Positions 27,106 to 35,771 of a stretch of DNA of 64,000 nucleotides are shown here, piece by piece. The stretch comes from Faecalicatena sp. Marseille-Q4148 (GTDB lineage Bacteria; Bacillota; Clostridia; Lachnospirales; Lachnospiraceae): contig CP073692.1 of assembly GCA_018228665.1 (NCBI GenBank), forward strand, positions 2,554,046 through 2,618,045, in the 5' to 3' direction. Positions within the stretch are counted from its first letter, which is position 1, and every line of letters begins with the position of its first letter. The position numbers were made by a program, and so were the translations under genes. Under the pieces are notes generated by a model. It ran no database searches. It saw nothing but the letters and a program-made list of their open reading frames with translations, and had not been told where the DNA came from.

Positions 27106-28281
27106 TCATGATAATCTATTTTCAGAAGCAGTGCAATCTTTTTGAAGGGGATGACAGGAAAACAAAAGTTCCATTTGTCTGCGCTTCATTTCAATGGAAG
27201 AGTGAACATAATGATTTAGCGTAATACTGACATTAGAGTGTCCCAGAATTTCACTCAGTGTTTTGACATCGAATCCGACCTCGATGCACCTGGTTGCAAA
27301 TGTATGGCGCAGACAATGAAAGTTGACAGGAGGAATATCAAGCAATTCGAGGCAGCGGCGAAAGAAATACTGATAATTGCGCGGTTCAATATAGTGATCC
27401 GAAAGACCGGTCAAAAAATATACATTTTGATTATGTAAAGATTCAAATGGGGAAAGGATACTGAGAATATTATTCGTAAGAGGGATGTCACGGATAGATG
27501 AAATTGTTTTTGGCGGACTTTCAATAATGACAGTGCGCTGCGTGGAATTTTTGACTGGATTCTGAATACGCTGCAATGTCTTGGAAACGTGGAGAATGCC
27601 ATGATTCAGATCAATATCGGTCCATCTTAAAGCACAGATTTCTCCGATACGGAGACCGCTGTAAAGACAGAGCAAGATGCCTAGTTTACGCAGATTGTAC
27701 GGTTCAAGGCGCATGGAGTGTTCAAGACGCATCTGCTCATTCAAAGATAGGACAAGAATCGTGTGCTCCTGTTTGGGAAATGGATATGGCTGAGGTTTTG
27801 GAAGTTGGGTTTTATATTTTAATTCTCCGTAGCGTATGACGGCTTTCAGAATCATATAAATATCCTGAACAGTCTTTGGAGAAAGACCGCCGCATCCGTC
27901 CCGACGCCCGGCTTCCAGTTTCTCTAATAAAAACTGATGAATAAGCTCCGGTGAAAAATCAGAAAGAGGGAGAGTGCCAAAAGTTGTCAGAATGTGGGTA
28001 TCGAGGAGACGGACATATTTTGCATAAGTAGATTGCTTGACCGTGTTATGCTGCTGTCGAAGCCATTGAGCACAAATACAGGAAAACGGAAGTGCTCGTA
28101 TTTCTTCAGGAATAGCTTCCAGGTGTTCCTTTGCTTCGGTAAGTTTCTCTTTTACTTCTCGGTAAGATTTTCCGTAGACATAGCCTATCTGCCGTTTACC
28201 ATATTCATTGTGTCCTTTTAGATAACGTCCTTCCCAGCGATTATCTTTGCGTTTGTAAATGTTTTCACCTTTTTTTGTCAT
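27106..28281 (-). CDS. Lone tyrosine recombinase/integrase
   Basis: 391 residues. The N-terminal part (KRKDNRWEGRYLKGHNEYGK) resembles the arm-binding domain of Tn916/phage-type integrases. A SAM-like core-binding domain follows (about 70-150). The catalytic domain shows Arg (YSGLRIGEICALRWTD), H-x-x-R (HCLRHTFATRC), and LGHSNVSITLNHYVHSS with the nucleophilic Tyr. It seems complete. No excisionase, relaxase or phage gene is nearby, so it is a relic or a domesticated recombinase. A tRNA-Gly lies 220 bp upstream, but its 3' end faces away. I found no direct repeat of the tRNA end within the window. Confidence 0.88.
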   Translation of the reverse strand: MTKKGENIYKRKDNRWEGRYLKGHNEYGKRQIGYVYGKSYREVKEKLTEAKEHLEAIPEEIRALPFSCICAQWLRQQHNTVKQSTYAKYVRLLDTHILTTFGTLPLSDFSPELIHQFLLEKLEAGRRDGCGGLSPKTVQDIYMILKAVIRYGELKYKTQLPKPQPYPFPKQEHTILVLSLNEQMRLEHSMRLEPYNLRKLGILLCLYSGLRIGEICALRWTDIDLNHGILHVSKTLQRIQNPVKNSTQRTVIIESPPKTISSIRDIPLTNNILSILSPFESLHNQNVYFLTGLSDHYIEPRNYQYFFRRCLELLDIPPVNFHCLRHTFATRCIEVGFDVKTLSEILGHSNVSITLNHYVHSSIEMKRRQMELLFSCHPLQKDCTASENRLS

Positions 28282-28431
28282 AACGAATACCTTCTTTCAT
28301 AAATACTAAAAAACAACATAGTTATTATAAAAGAAAAGTAAGGCAGGATTTATAGAGAAAAACGTCAGCAAAAGCGTTCTTAATTGTTTATAAAATAAAA
28401 AAATAAAAAAATAAAAAAGTGAAAAAAAGTG

Positions 28432-28460
28432 TTGACATTTATTAAAGAATGTTATAGAAT
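28432..28460 (+). promoter_or_regulatory. Promoter of tRNA-Gly
   Basis: Perfect TTGACA (28432-28437), 17-bp spacer, TAGAAT (28455-28460). The tRNA starts about 42 bp downstream. The region just before it (28390-28430) is a low-complexity A-rich tract of AAAATAAAAA units, a possible UP element. Confidence 0.75.
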
Positions 28461-28501
28461 ACTTTTTGTCAGCGAGAGACAGACAAATAAATATAAAACA
28501 T

Positions 28502-28572
28502 GCGGGTGTAGTTCAATGGTAGAACACTAGCCTTCCAAGCTAGATACGTGGGTTCGATTCCCATCACCCGCT
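28502..28572 (+). tRNA. tRNA-Gly (TCC)
   Basis: A 71-nt cloverleaf with acceptor GCGGGTG/CACCCGC, D-arm GTTCAATGGTAGAAC, anticodon loop CTTCCAA (anticodon TCC) and T-arm GTGGGTTCGATTCCCAT. CCA is not encoded. It stands alone with its own promoter and terminator. Confidence 0.95.
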
Positions 28573-28609
28573 CTATTTTTTTGTCCAATAACAGACAAAA
28601 GCATGAATG

Positions 28610-28637
28610 AAAAAGACGCCCGTCAAGGCGTCTTTTT
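28610..28637. terminator. Terminator after tRNA-Gly (bidirectional)
   Basis: AAAAAGACGCC and GGCGTCTTTTT form an 11-bp perfect stem around the 6-nt loop CGTCAA. It serves both tRNA-Gly and the convergent phosphatase gene. Confidence 0.88.
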
Positions 28638-28663
28638 CGTTATAAAATAACAAATTCTAATCC

Positions 28664-29404
28664 TTATTCTACAAAATGCCAGACAAGGGAGTCCAGATCA
28701 TCGTTCTTGATTCCACATTCTTTTAGATAACCTCTTGCTCCGCCGTATCGAAGGCGAAGATGAGAGAGAGCTGCTTCGATGTTCTGCGGTTCAGACAGAA
28801 GCACCCGTTCAGGAACCGAGATGCCCTGCTGCTCCAAAAATTCGAGCTGCTGTATCCTTAAATCTTCCTGAAACACTTGAGTAGCGGCATAATCTTCAAT
28901 AATAATGTCATCATCCACATTGGCAAGTTCAAGAAGAAGCATGGAAACAAGTCCGGTACGGTCCTTTCCGGCCATACAGTGAAACAGACAGGTACCATTA
29001 TGCATATGGGCAGTAAACAGCTGAAAAACACGTCCAAAACGAATCTTAGATGTTTCCAGAAGATCAATATACATCTCTCCCATTGTATCAGGAAAAACTC
29101 CGAGAAATTCATTGGAATTCATTTCATCAGCCATTGTTACATTTTTATAGTGAATATCAGGCACCTTTTCAAGAAGAGAAGGTGCTTTTAGGAGTTCGCC
29201 GGCGCTTCTTAAGTCAACAGCAAGAACAACCGGATATCCACGCAGAAAATCAATGTCTGATTGGGTAAGGTGATTTGTGTTGTCTCCTCGAAGAAAACAG
29301 CCTTTTTTAGTAAAGCGTCCGTCCCGTGTCGGATAACCGCCAAGCTCTCTCATGTTGTGAGCGCCTGTAAGAGGGAGAAGATGTTTTTCGATATCATATT
29401 TCAT
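28664..29404 (-). CDS. Tyrosine-protein phosphatase (Y_phosphatase3 type)
   Basis: 246 residues. It contains the P-loop HCMAGKDRTGL (Cys nucleophile, Arg binding phosphate) and the N-terminal NMRELGGYPTRDGR segment typical of dual-specificity/lipid phosphatases of the Y_phosphatase3 family. VVLAVDLRSAGE resembles the strand preceding the catalytic loop. It is cytoplasmic, with no signal peptide. It lies 24 bp downstream of map on the same strand, so the two may be co-transcribed. The substrate is unknown: phosphotyrosine protein or phosphoinositide-like molecules are both possible. Confidence 0.88.
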   Translation of the reverse strand: MKYDIEKHLLPLTGAHNMRELGGYPTRDGRFTKKGCFLRGDNTNHLTQSDIDFLRGYPVVLAVDLRSAGELLKAPSLLEKVPDIHYKNVTMADEMNSNEFLGVFPDTMGEMYIDLLETSKIRFGRVFQLFTAHMHNGTCLFHCMAGKDRTGLVSMLLLELANVDDDIIIEDYAATQVFQEDLRIQQLEFLEQQGISVPERVLLSEPQNIEAALSHLRLRYGGARGYLKECGIKNDDLDSLVWHFVE

Positions 29405-29428
29405 AGAGTTACCTCCCTAATGGAGAAT

Positions 29429-30292
29429 TTATTTCGTGAGGATTTCAGCTCCGTCTTCTGTGATCAGAACCATGTATTCAATCTGAACAGAAAGTCCGTC
29501 GTCTTCTGTATAAACAGTCCATCCGTTATCTTCGTCTACAAAAAAGTCCGGGGAACCTTCGTTGATCATAGGTTCAATTGTAAACATCATTCCAGGGACG
29601 AGAACCATCTCAGAGCCTTTTGGAGTGACATAGCTGACAAATGGATCTTCATGGAATTCCAGTCCGATTCCGTGACCGCCGATATCTTCTACGACAGAGT
29701 AGCCGTTAGCCTGTGCATGAGTGTTGATCGCATCTGCGATATCACCGAGGTGATTCCATGGTTTTGCCTGTGCAAGTCCAAGTTCCACACATTCTTCTAC
29801 TACACGGACAATCTTTTTGGCGCGTTCAGATACGTTGCCGATGCAGAACATTCGAGATGCGTCTGAGAAATAACCGTTCAGGATTGTGGAGACGTCTACG
29901 TTGATGATATCGCCTTCCTGAAGGATAATATTCTCGTCAGGGATTCCATGACAGATTTCATTGTTGATAGAAGTACAGACACTTTTTGGAAATCCCTCGT
30001 ATCCAAGCGGTGCAGGGATTCCGCCGTGTGCGGTAGTAAAATCATATACAAGTTTGTCGATTTCTTCTGTAGACATTCCGGCGTGGATATGAGCTGCAAC
30101 GTGATCAAGTACTGCTGTATTTAAGTCTGCGCTTTTGCGGATCGCTTCAATCTGAGCAGGAGTTTTGATGATGGATCGTGTTGGGACAATATGTCCCTGT
30201 TCTTCTAAAATGGCAAGTCGTTCTTCCATTGCCATGTGACATTTTTTATATTTTTTGCCGCTTCCGCACCAGCATAAATCGTTTCGTTCCAT
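29429..30292 (-). CDS. map: Methionine aminopeptidase with N-terminal SEC-C zinc motif
   Basis: 287 residues from the ATG at 30292. An upstream in-frame ATG at 30322 exists, but AAGGAGG lies between the two, which favours the later start. It removes the initiator methionine from new proteins. The N-terminus MERNDLCWCGSGKKYKKCH is a SEC-C zinc motif, seen in ribosome-associated MetAPs of several Clostridia. The metallopeptidase domain has the ligand stretches INVDVSTILNGYFSDASRMF, GHGIGLEFHE, FTIEPMI and VQIEYM. Confidence 0.95.
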   Translation of the reverse strand: MERNDLCWCGSGKKYKKCHMAMEERLAILEEQGHIVPTRSIIKTPAQIEAIRKSADLNTAVLDHVAAHIHAGMSTEEIDKLVYDFTTAHGGIPAPLGYEGFPKSVCTSINNEICHGIPDENIILQEGDIINVDVSTILNGYFSDASRMFCIGNVSERAKKIVRVVEECVELGLAQAKPWNHLGDIADAINTHAQANGYSVVEDIGGHGIGLEFHEDPFVSYVTPKGSEMVLVPGMMFTIEPMINEGSPDFFVDEDNGWTVYTEDDGLSVQIEYMVLITEDGAEILTK

Positions 30293-30363
30293 AATAATAC
30301 GAAGCCTCCTTATGAAATACATGTTATTTCTTCCTTTTATTTATAAAATGAGTATATGACAGC

Positions 30364-30393
30364 ATTATACCACAAAGTCATAGTGTTGGGCAA
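30364..30393 (-). promoter_or_regulatory. Candidate map promoter (divergent)
   Basis: On the minus strand TTGCCC (30388-30393), 18 bp, TATAAT (30364-30369). It lies about 70 bp upstream of map, back to back with the phosphofructokinase promoter. Confidence 0.5.
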
Positions 30394-30403
30394 ATCGATC
30401 TAC

Positions 30404-30433
30404 TTTACATTCAATAGTAAAATGGGATATAAT
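30404..30433 (+). promoter_or_regulatory. Candidate phosphofructokinase promoter (divergent)
   Basis: TTTACA (30404-30409), 18 bp, perfect TATAAT (30428-30433), 47 bp upstream of the pfk start. Confidence 0.55.
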
Positions 30434-30479
30434 AAAAAAATCAAAACAAGTGATTTGTTAGTGGAAAGGATGTGCGGAT

Positions 30480-31556
30480 ATGTTGCGTATAGGAATGTTG
30501 ACAAGCGGCGGAGACTGTCAGGCGCTCAACGCGGCGATGCGTGGAGTTGTAAAGTCACTCTGCTCAGTTGTAGATGAGATAGAGATTTATGGATTTAAAG
30601 AAGGATATAAAGGATTGATGTACTCTAATTTTGAGATGCTGACTTCAAAGGATTTTTCTGGGATCCTGACACTTGGAGGAACAATACTGGGAACATCAAG
30701 ACAGCCGTTTAAACTGATGAGAGTGCCGGATGCGAACGGGCTTGATAAGGTAGAGGCGATGAAACATACTTATCATAAGCTGAATCTGGATTGTCTTGTA
30801 ATTCTTGGAGGCAATGGGACTCATAAGACAGCCAATATGCTTCGGGAAGAAGGTCTGAATATTATTACGTTGCCAAAGACAATTGATAATGACCTTTGGG
30901 GAACAGATATGACGTTTGGATTTCAGAGTGCGGTAGATATCGCTACGAACACGATTGACTGTATTCATACAACGGCAACATCTCACAGCCGTGTGTTTAT
31001 TGTGGAAGTAATGGGACATAAGGTTGGCTGGGTAACATTACATGCGGGAATTGCAGGCGGTGCAGACATTATTTTGCTTCCGGAGATTCCATATGATCCG
31101 GATGTGATTGCTAAGGCGATTAAGAAACGGGCTAAGGCAGGAAAACGTTTTACGATACTTGCAGTGGCAGAAGGAGCTATTTCCAAGAAAGAAGCGCAGA
31201 TGTCTAAGAAAGAGCTGAAAGAAAAACAGGCGAAGAAGAAATACCCATCTGTTGCGTACAAAATTGCAGAAGAAATCTCGGCAAGATGTGAAAATGAAGT
31301 TCGTGTGACGGTTCCGGGGCATACGCAGAGAGGCGGCTCACCTTGTGCTTATGACCGCGTTCTGGCGACGCGGCTTGGTGCAGTTGCAGCGCAGCTGATC
31401 TTGAAGAAGGAGTTTGGTTATATGGTAGGTATCCGCAATGGAGAGATCGGTAAAGTTCCGCTTCAGGAAGTTGCGGGCAAGCTTAAGACTGTTGATCCGA
31501 ATGCCGCAATTATTAAAGAAGCGAAGATGACCGGCATTAGTTTCGGAGATGAGTAG
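30480..31556 (+). CDS. pfkA: 6-phosphofructokinase with a mixed ATP/PPi-type active site
   Basis: 358 residues. It phosphorylates fructose-6-phosphate in glycolysis. MLTSGGDCQALNAAMRG is the N-terminal phosphate loop. At the donor site it reads GGNGT (110-114), where E. coli PfkA has GGDGS. The Gly that favours ATP is kept, but the metal-binding Asp is Asn. PKTIDND (132-138) carries the Lys usual in pyrophosphate-dependent enzymes. The fructose-6-phosphate site (MGHKVGWVTL, GHTQRGGSP) is intact. The donor, ATP or PPi, is therefore open. The insert KKEAQMSKKELKEKQAKKK (about 240-258) is strongly basic. Confidence 0.9.
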   Translation: MLRIGMLTSGGDCQALNAAMRGVVKSLCSVVDEIEIYGFKEGYKGLMYSNFEMLTSKDFSGILTLGGTILGTSRQPFKLMRVPDANGLDKVEAMKHTYHKLNLDCLVILGGNGTHKTANMLREEGLNIITLPKTIDNDLWGTDMTFGFQSAVDIATNTIDCIHTTATSHSRVFIVEVMGHKVGWVTLHAGIAGGADIILLPEIPYDPDVIAKAIKKRAKAGKRFTILAVAEGAISKKEAQMSKKELKEKQAKKKYPSVAYKIAEEISARCENEVRVTVPGHTQRGGSPCAYDRVLATRLGAVAAQLILKKEFGYMVGIRNGEIGKVPLQEVAGKLKTVDPNAAIIKEAKMTGISFGDE

Positions 31557-31593
31557 GGAAGAGCAATAACAAAAAGAGACGGAGGTTTGAGAA

Positions 31594-33162
31594 ATGTCAT
31601 ATACTGCCTTATACAGAAAGTTCCGTCCGGCGGAATTCGAAGATGTAAAAGGACAGGATCATATCGTGACAACGCTGAAAAACCAGATTAGGGCAGAACG
31701 GATTGGGCATGCCTATCTGTTCTGCGGAACAAGAGGTACCGGAAAGACAACAGTGGCAAAAATATTTGCAAGGGCTGTGAACTGTCACCACCCGGTAGAT
31801 GGAAGTCCCTGTGGCGAATGTGAAATGTGCAGAGCGATCGCGGCCGGGACTTCTATGAATGTGATTGAAATTGACGCGGCGTCTAACAATGGTGTAGATA
31901 ATATCAGAGAGATCCGGGAGGAAGTCGCTTATCGGCCAACGGAGGGGAGATATAAAGTCTATATCATTGATGAAGTGCATATGCTTTCCATTGGAGCGTT
32001 CAATGCACTTCTAAAAACATTGGAAGAGCCGCCGGAATATGTGATTTTTATTTTGGCAACGACAGAGGCGCATAAGATTCCGATCACAATTTTGTCAAGA
32101 TGTCAGAGATATGATTTTAAGAGAATTACAATTGATACAATAGCAGCGCGGATGAATGATCTGATGCAGCAGGAGCAGGTAGAAGTGGAGGAGAAAGCAA
32201 TCCGCTATATTGCAAAAGCGGCAGATGGTTCTATGCGGGATGCGCTTAGTCTTCTTGATCAGTGTATTGCGTTTTATCTTGGGCAGAAGTTAACATATGA
32301 TCATGTGCTTGAGGTGCTTGGAGCAGTGGATACAGATGTATTTAGCATGCTCCTTCGGAATGTATTAAAGAGAGATGTATCTGCGGTAATGCACAGTGTA
32401 GAAGAGCTGGTAATGCAGGGCAGAGAACTTGGGCAGTTGACGGCAGATTTCACATGGTATTTAAGAAACTTGCTATTCATAAAAAGTTCTGATAATATGG
32501 AAGACGTGTTGGATGTTTCTACGGAAAATCTTGCACAGTTGAAAGAAGAGGCAGAGATGATCGAAGATGATGCACTCCTTCGATATATTCGTATTTTTTC
32601 AGAATTAAGCGGTCAAATGAAATATGCGACACAGAAAAGAGTGATGCTTGAAGTGGCGCTTATTAAAATGTGCCGGCCGCAGATGGAAGTGCGGGATGAT
32701 AGTCTTCTGGAGCGGATACGGGCTGTGGAAGAGAAACTCGAGCGCGGCGATTTTACGGCAATGCTCCCGGAAACTGCATATCAGCATCATCAGTTGGAGG
32801 GGATTCCGGCGAAGAAGGAAAAGCCTAAACTGGAGAAAGCATTGAAAGAAGAAGTGCGTAATGTGGCGTCAAACTTCCGTTCTATCAGCAGCGAAGCGTC
32901 GCCGATGCTTCGAAATTATTTGAAGCAGGCAAGGCTTAGTGTTGGCAGTATGGATCAGCTTATGATTGTAATGCCGGATGAAATTTCAGCCAGCATTGTG
33001 GGATCGGAAGAGCATAAAGAAGAGCTGCGCCAGCTCATCGAGGCAAAGACCGGCAAAACAGTCGAGATTGAAGTACGAAAGATGGATGATGGACGTCGGT
33101 TTGATGATTGTTTTGTAGATATTGAGAAAGTAGTCCACATGGATATTACTGTGGAAGATTAA
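31594..33162 (+). CDS. dnaX: DNA polymerase III subunit gamma/tau
   Basis: 522 residues. The clamp-loader ATPase begins MSYTALYRKFRPAEFEDVKGQ. It has Walker A CGTRGTGKTT, a four-cysteine zinc module (CHHPVDGSPCGECEMC), Walker B YIIDEVHML and sensor 1 LSRCQRYDF. Domain III and a shorter C-terminal part follow (about 370-522), giving a protein between gamma and tau in length. It heads the classic dnaX-ybaB-recR cluster. I saw no strong slippery heptamer for frameshifting, but I did not search every frame. Confidence 0.95.
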   Translation: MSYTALYRKFRPAEFEDVKGQDHIVTTLKNQIRAERIGHAYLFCGTRGTGKTTVAKIFARAVNCHHPVDGSPCGECEMCRAIAAGTSMNVIEIDAASNNGVDNIREIREEVAYRPTEGRYKVYIIDEVHMLSIGAFNALLKTLEEPPEYVIFILATTEAHKIPITILSRCQRYDFKRITIDTIAARMNDLMQQEQVEVEEKAIRYIAKAADGSMRDALSLLDQCIAFYLGQKLTYDHVLEVLGAVDTDVFSMLLRNVLKRDVSAVMHSVEELVMQGRELGQLTADFTWYLRNLLFIKSSDNMEDVLDVSTENLAQLKEEAEMIEDDALLRYIRIFSELSGQMKYATQKRVMLEVALIKMCRPQMEVRDDSLLERIRAVEEKLERGDFTAMLPETAYQHHQLEGIPAKKEKPKLEKALKEEVRNVASNFRSISSEASPMLRNYLKQARLSVGSMDQLMIVMPDEISASIVGSEEHKEELRQLIEAKTGKTVEIEVRKMDDGRRFDDCFVDIEKVVHMDITVED

Positions 33163-33208
33163 TGAGAAAACAGATTGTTTAAAAGAATTGTGAATGGAGG
33201 ATGTAACT

Positions 33209-33562
33209 ATGGCAAAAAGAGGTGGATTTCCGGGAGGCGGAATGCCGGGGAATATGGCGAATTTAATGAAACAGGCACAGAAAATGCAGCGTCAGATGGA
33301 GGAACAGGCAAAAGAGCTTGAAACAAAGGAATTTTCTGCGACAGCAGGCGGCGGTGCAGTTGAAGTAACGGTTTCCGGAAAACGCGAAGTACTCCGTGTG
33401 AAACTGGAAGAAGAGATTGTAGATCCGGATGATATTGAAATGCTTCAGGATCTGATCGTAGCTGCCACAAATGAAGCGCTCAGACAGGTGGAGGCAGAAT
33501 CTTCTTCTGCAATGTCTAAGCTGACAGGCGGATTTGGCGGCGGAATGCCGGGATTATTCTAA
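33209..33562 (+). CDS. YbaB/EbfC-family nucleoid-associated protein
   Basis: 117 residues from ATG 33209, which has GGAGG eight bases upstream. An in-frame ATG at 33194 lies before that Shine-Dalgarno and is less likely. MKQAQKMQRQMEEQAKELE is the helical DNA-binding/dimer part, and VEVTVSGKREVLRVKLEEEIVDPDDIEMLQDL is the conserved core. Both ends are Gly- and Met-rich. The family binds DNA and is nearly always found between dnaX and recR, as here. Confidence 0.94.
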   Translation: MAKRGGFPGGGMPGNMANLMKQAQKMQRQMEEQAKELETKEFSATAGGGAVEVTVSGKREVLRVKLEEEIVDPDDIEMLQDLIVAATNEALRQVEAESSSAMSKLTGGFGGGMPGLF

Positions 33563-33583
33563 TCCGAAAGAAGGAGAAGAAAG

Positions 33584-34180
33584 ATGGATTACTATGGAAG
33601 CCAGATAGGAAAGCTGATTGAGGAATTGTCAAGACTTCCGGGAATCGGACCAAAGTCTGCCCAGCGTTTAGCATTTCATATGATTAATATGCCGGAAGAA
33701 CAGGTTGATAAGCTGGCAGAGACGATGGTTAGTGCAAGGCATAATGTGCGTTACTGCAAGACGTGTTATACACTGACGGATCAGGAAGAATGCCCGGTCT
33801 GCAGAAATAGTGACAGAGATCACAAGACAATCATGGTAGTGGAAACGACAAGAGATCTGGCGGCATATGAGAAAACCGGCAAATACAATGGAGTATATCA
33901 TGTACTGCACGGTGCAATATCTCCGATGCTTGGAATCGGGCCCGGGGATATTAAGTTAAAAGAACTGATGGAACGGCTTCAGGGAGATGTGGATGAAGTA
34001 ATCATTGCAACGAATTCCAGTCTGGAAGGGGAAACAACGGCAATGTACATTAGTAAACTGATCAAACCAACCGGCATTAAAGTCAGCCGGATTGCCAGCG
34101 GAGTTCCGGTTGGAGGAGATTTGGAATATATTGATGAAGTAACGCTTCTCAGAGCTTTAGAGGGACGGACGCAGTTATAA
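33584..34180 (+). CDS. recR: Recombination mediator RecR
   Basis: 198 residues, standard length. The N-terminal helix-hairpin-helix LSRLPGIGPKSAQRLAFH is followed by the zinc finger CKTCYTLTDQEECPVC and a Toprim domain (IMVVETTRDLAAYEKTGKYNGVYHVLHG; LEGETTAMYI). With RecO it loads RecA at gaps. It starts 21 bp after ybaB. It is the last gene of the dnaX unit, and a new promoter begins right after the stop. Confidence 0.97.
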   Translation: MDYYGSQIGKLIEELSRLPGIGPKSAQRLAFHMINMPEEQVDKLAETMVSARHNVRYCKTCYTLTDQEECPVCRNSDRDHKTIMVVETTRDLAAYEKTGKYNGVYHVLHGAISPMLGIGPGDIKLKELMERLQGDVDEVIIATNSSLEGETTAMYISKLIKPTGIKVSRIASGVPVGGDLEYIDEVTLLRALEGRTQL

Positions 34181-34185
34181 GACTA

Positions 34186-34214
34186 TTGACCTGGAGAGAG
34201 GGCATCGCTATAAT
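34186..34214 (+). promoter_or_regulatory. Promoter of the transaldolase/transketolase operon
   Basis: TTGACC (34186-34191), 17-bp spacer, perfect TATAAT (34209-34214), 42 bp upstream of the transaldolase start. It is one of the best sigma-A sites in the window. Confidence 0.72.
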
Positions 34215-34255
34215 CAAGATAGGAACAAAATACTCATTGATAAGGAGGAAAAGTC

Positions 34256-34909
34256 ATGAGATTTTTTATTGATACGGCAAATGTAGAAGAAATCAGAAAA
34301 GCGAATGATATGGGAGTTATTTGTGGCGTAACGACAAACCCGTCCCTCATTGCGAAAGAAGGGCGTATCTTTGAGGAAGTGATCGCAGAAATCGCATCTA
34401 TTGTAGATGGTCCGATCAGCGGAGAGGTAAAAGCTACGACAGTAGATGCGGAAGGAATGATTGCAGAAGGACGTGAGATTGCAAAGATTCATCCGAATAT
34501 GGTTGTGAAGATTCCGATGACACCGGAAGGTCTGAAAGCTGTGAAAGTACTCTCAGCAGAAGGAATCAAGACAAATGTGACACTGATTTTCTCTGCAAAC
34601 CAGGCGTTGCTTGCGGCAAGAGCGGGAGCAACCTATGTATCACCGTTTGTAGGACGGCTTGATGATATTAATATGGCAGGAGCAGAGTTGATTGCAGAAA
34701 TCGCAGAAATTTTTGATATTCACGGCATTGAGACAGAGATTATTGCGGCAAGCATCCGCACAACAGTGCATGTGACTGAGTGTGCGTTGGCGGGAGCTGA
34801 CATTGCAACAGTTCCATATAAGGTAATTGAACAGATGACAAAACATCCGCTGACAACACAGGGGATTGAGAAGTTCCAGGCAGATTATAAGGCTGTTTTC
34901 GGTGAGTAG
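34256..34909 (+). CDS. fsa: Transaldolase/fructose-6-phosphate aldolase family protein
   Basis: 217 residues, the short class of transaldolase (TalC/FSA type). [32 protein letters not shown], and the Schiff-base lysine in [15 protein letters not shown] are all visible. It opens an operon with the two transketolase halves, which argues for transaldolase activity in the non-oxidative pentose phosphate pathway rather than FSA activity, though sequence alone cannot separate them. GGAGGA precedes the ATG. Confidence 0.93.
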   Translation: MRFFIDTANVEEIRKANDMGVICGVTTNPSLIAKEGRIFEEVIAEIASIVDGPISGEVKATTVDAEGMIAEGREIAKIHPNMVVKIPMTPEGLKAVKVLSAEGIKTNVTLIFSANQALLAARAGATYVSPFVGRLDDINMAGAELIAEIAEIFDIHGIETEIIAASIRTTVHVTECALAGADIATVPYKVIEQMTKHPLTTQGIEKFQADYKAVFGE

Positions 34910-34934
34910 AAGACAGTAGATTCAGGAGGAGAAT

Positions 34935-35771
34935 ATGAATAAGCCAGAATTAATGAAGGCTGCAAATGAGATTCGAAAAGGAGCGGTGACAGGTGTATTT
35001 CACGCGAAGTCAGGTCATCCGGGCGGATCTTTATCTGCAGCAGATATTTATGCGTATTTGTTTTTTGAAGAGATGAATATTGACCCGAAAGATCCGAAGA
35101 AAGCAGACAGGGATCGCTTTGTATTGTCTAAAGGTCATACAGCTCCGGGGTATTATGCAGCACTTGCAAACCGCGGATTTTTCCCAGTGGAAGATTTGAC
35201 AACACTTCGTCACGTAGGCTCTTATCTTCAGGGACATCCGGATATGAAACATATTCCGGGGGTAGATATGTCAAGCGGATCTCTTGGACAGGGAATTTCT
35301 GCAGCAGTAGGAATGGCAATCTCTGCCAAATTATCCGGAGAGGATTATCGCGTATATACGCTTCTGGGAGATGGAGAAATCCAGGAAGGACAGGTATGGG
35401 AAGCGTCTATGCTTGCCGGACACAGACATTTGGATAACCTTGTCGTAATCGTTGATAACAACGGATTGCAAATTGACGGAAAAATTGAAGATGTCAATTC
35501 ACCGTATCCGATTGATAAGAAGTTTGAGGCGTTTAATTTCCATGTGATCAATGTAGATGGACATGATTTTGATGCGCTGGATGCAGCGTTCAAAGAAGCG
35601 CGCATGACAAAAGGACAGCCGACAGCCATTATCGCAAAAACTGTAAAAGGAAAAGGCGTTTCCTTTATGGAGAATAAAGCATCATGGCATGGTGTAGCTC
35701 CGAATGCAGAACAGTATGAAGCCGCAATGGAAGAACTTGAGAAAGAAGGTGCCGCATTATGTCAGAAGTAA
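34935..35771 (+). CDS. tkt: Transketolase, N-terminal subunit
   Basis: 278 residues. This is the thiamine diphosphate-binding half of a split transketolase. The SGHPGGSLSAADIYAYLFF start, LSKGHTAPGYYA, and the ThDP/Mg motif LLGDGEIQEGQVWEA...DNNGLQ are typical. It overlaps the C-terminal half gene by 13 bp, so the two are made in equal amounts. Together they move two-carbon units in the pentose phosphate pathway. Split transketolases are common in Clostridia. Confidence 0.95.
   Translation: MNKPELMKAANEIRKGAVTGVFHAKSGHPGGSLSAADIYAYLFFEEMNIDPKDPKKADRDRFVLSKGHTAPGYYAALANRGFFPVEDLTTLRHVGSYLQGHPDMKHIPGVDMSSGSLGQGISAAVGMAISAKLSGEDYRVYTLLGDGEIQEGQVWEASMLAGHRHLDNLVVIVDNNGLQIDGKIEDVNSPYPIDKKFEAFNFHVINVDGHDFDALDAAFKEARMTKGQPTAIIAKTVKGKGVSFMENKASWHGVAPNAEQYEAAMEELEKEGAALCQK

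Noticed and set aside
28381..28430. A-rich AAAATAAAAA repeats before tRNA-Gly as a microsatellite or phase-variable switch
   Set aside because: Ordinary AT-rich upstream sequence of a stable RNA promoter explains it, and no coding frame crosses it.
28552..28572. 3' end of tRNA-Gly as attachment site for an element carried by the nearby integrase
   Set aside because: The integrase lies on the 5' side of the tRNA, and I found no second copy of the tRNA end elsewhere in the window. The tRNA also has its own normal promoter and terminator.
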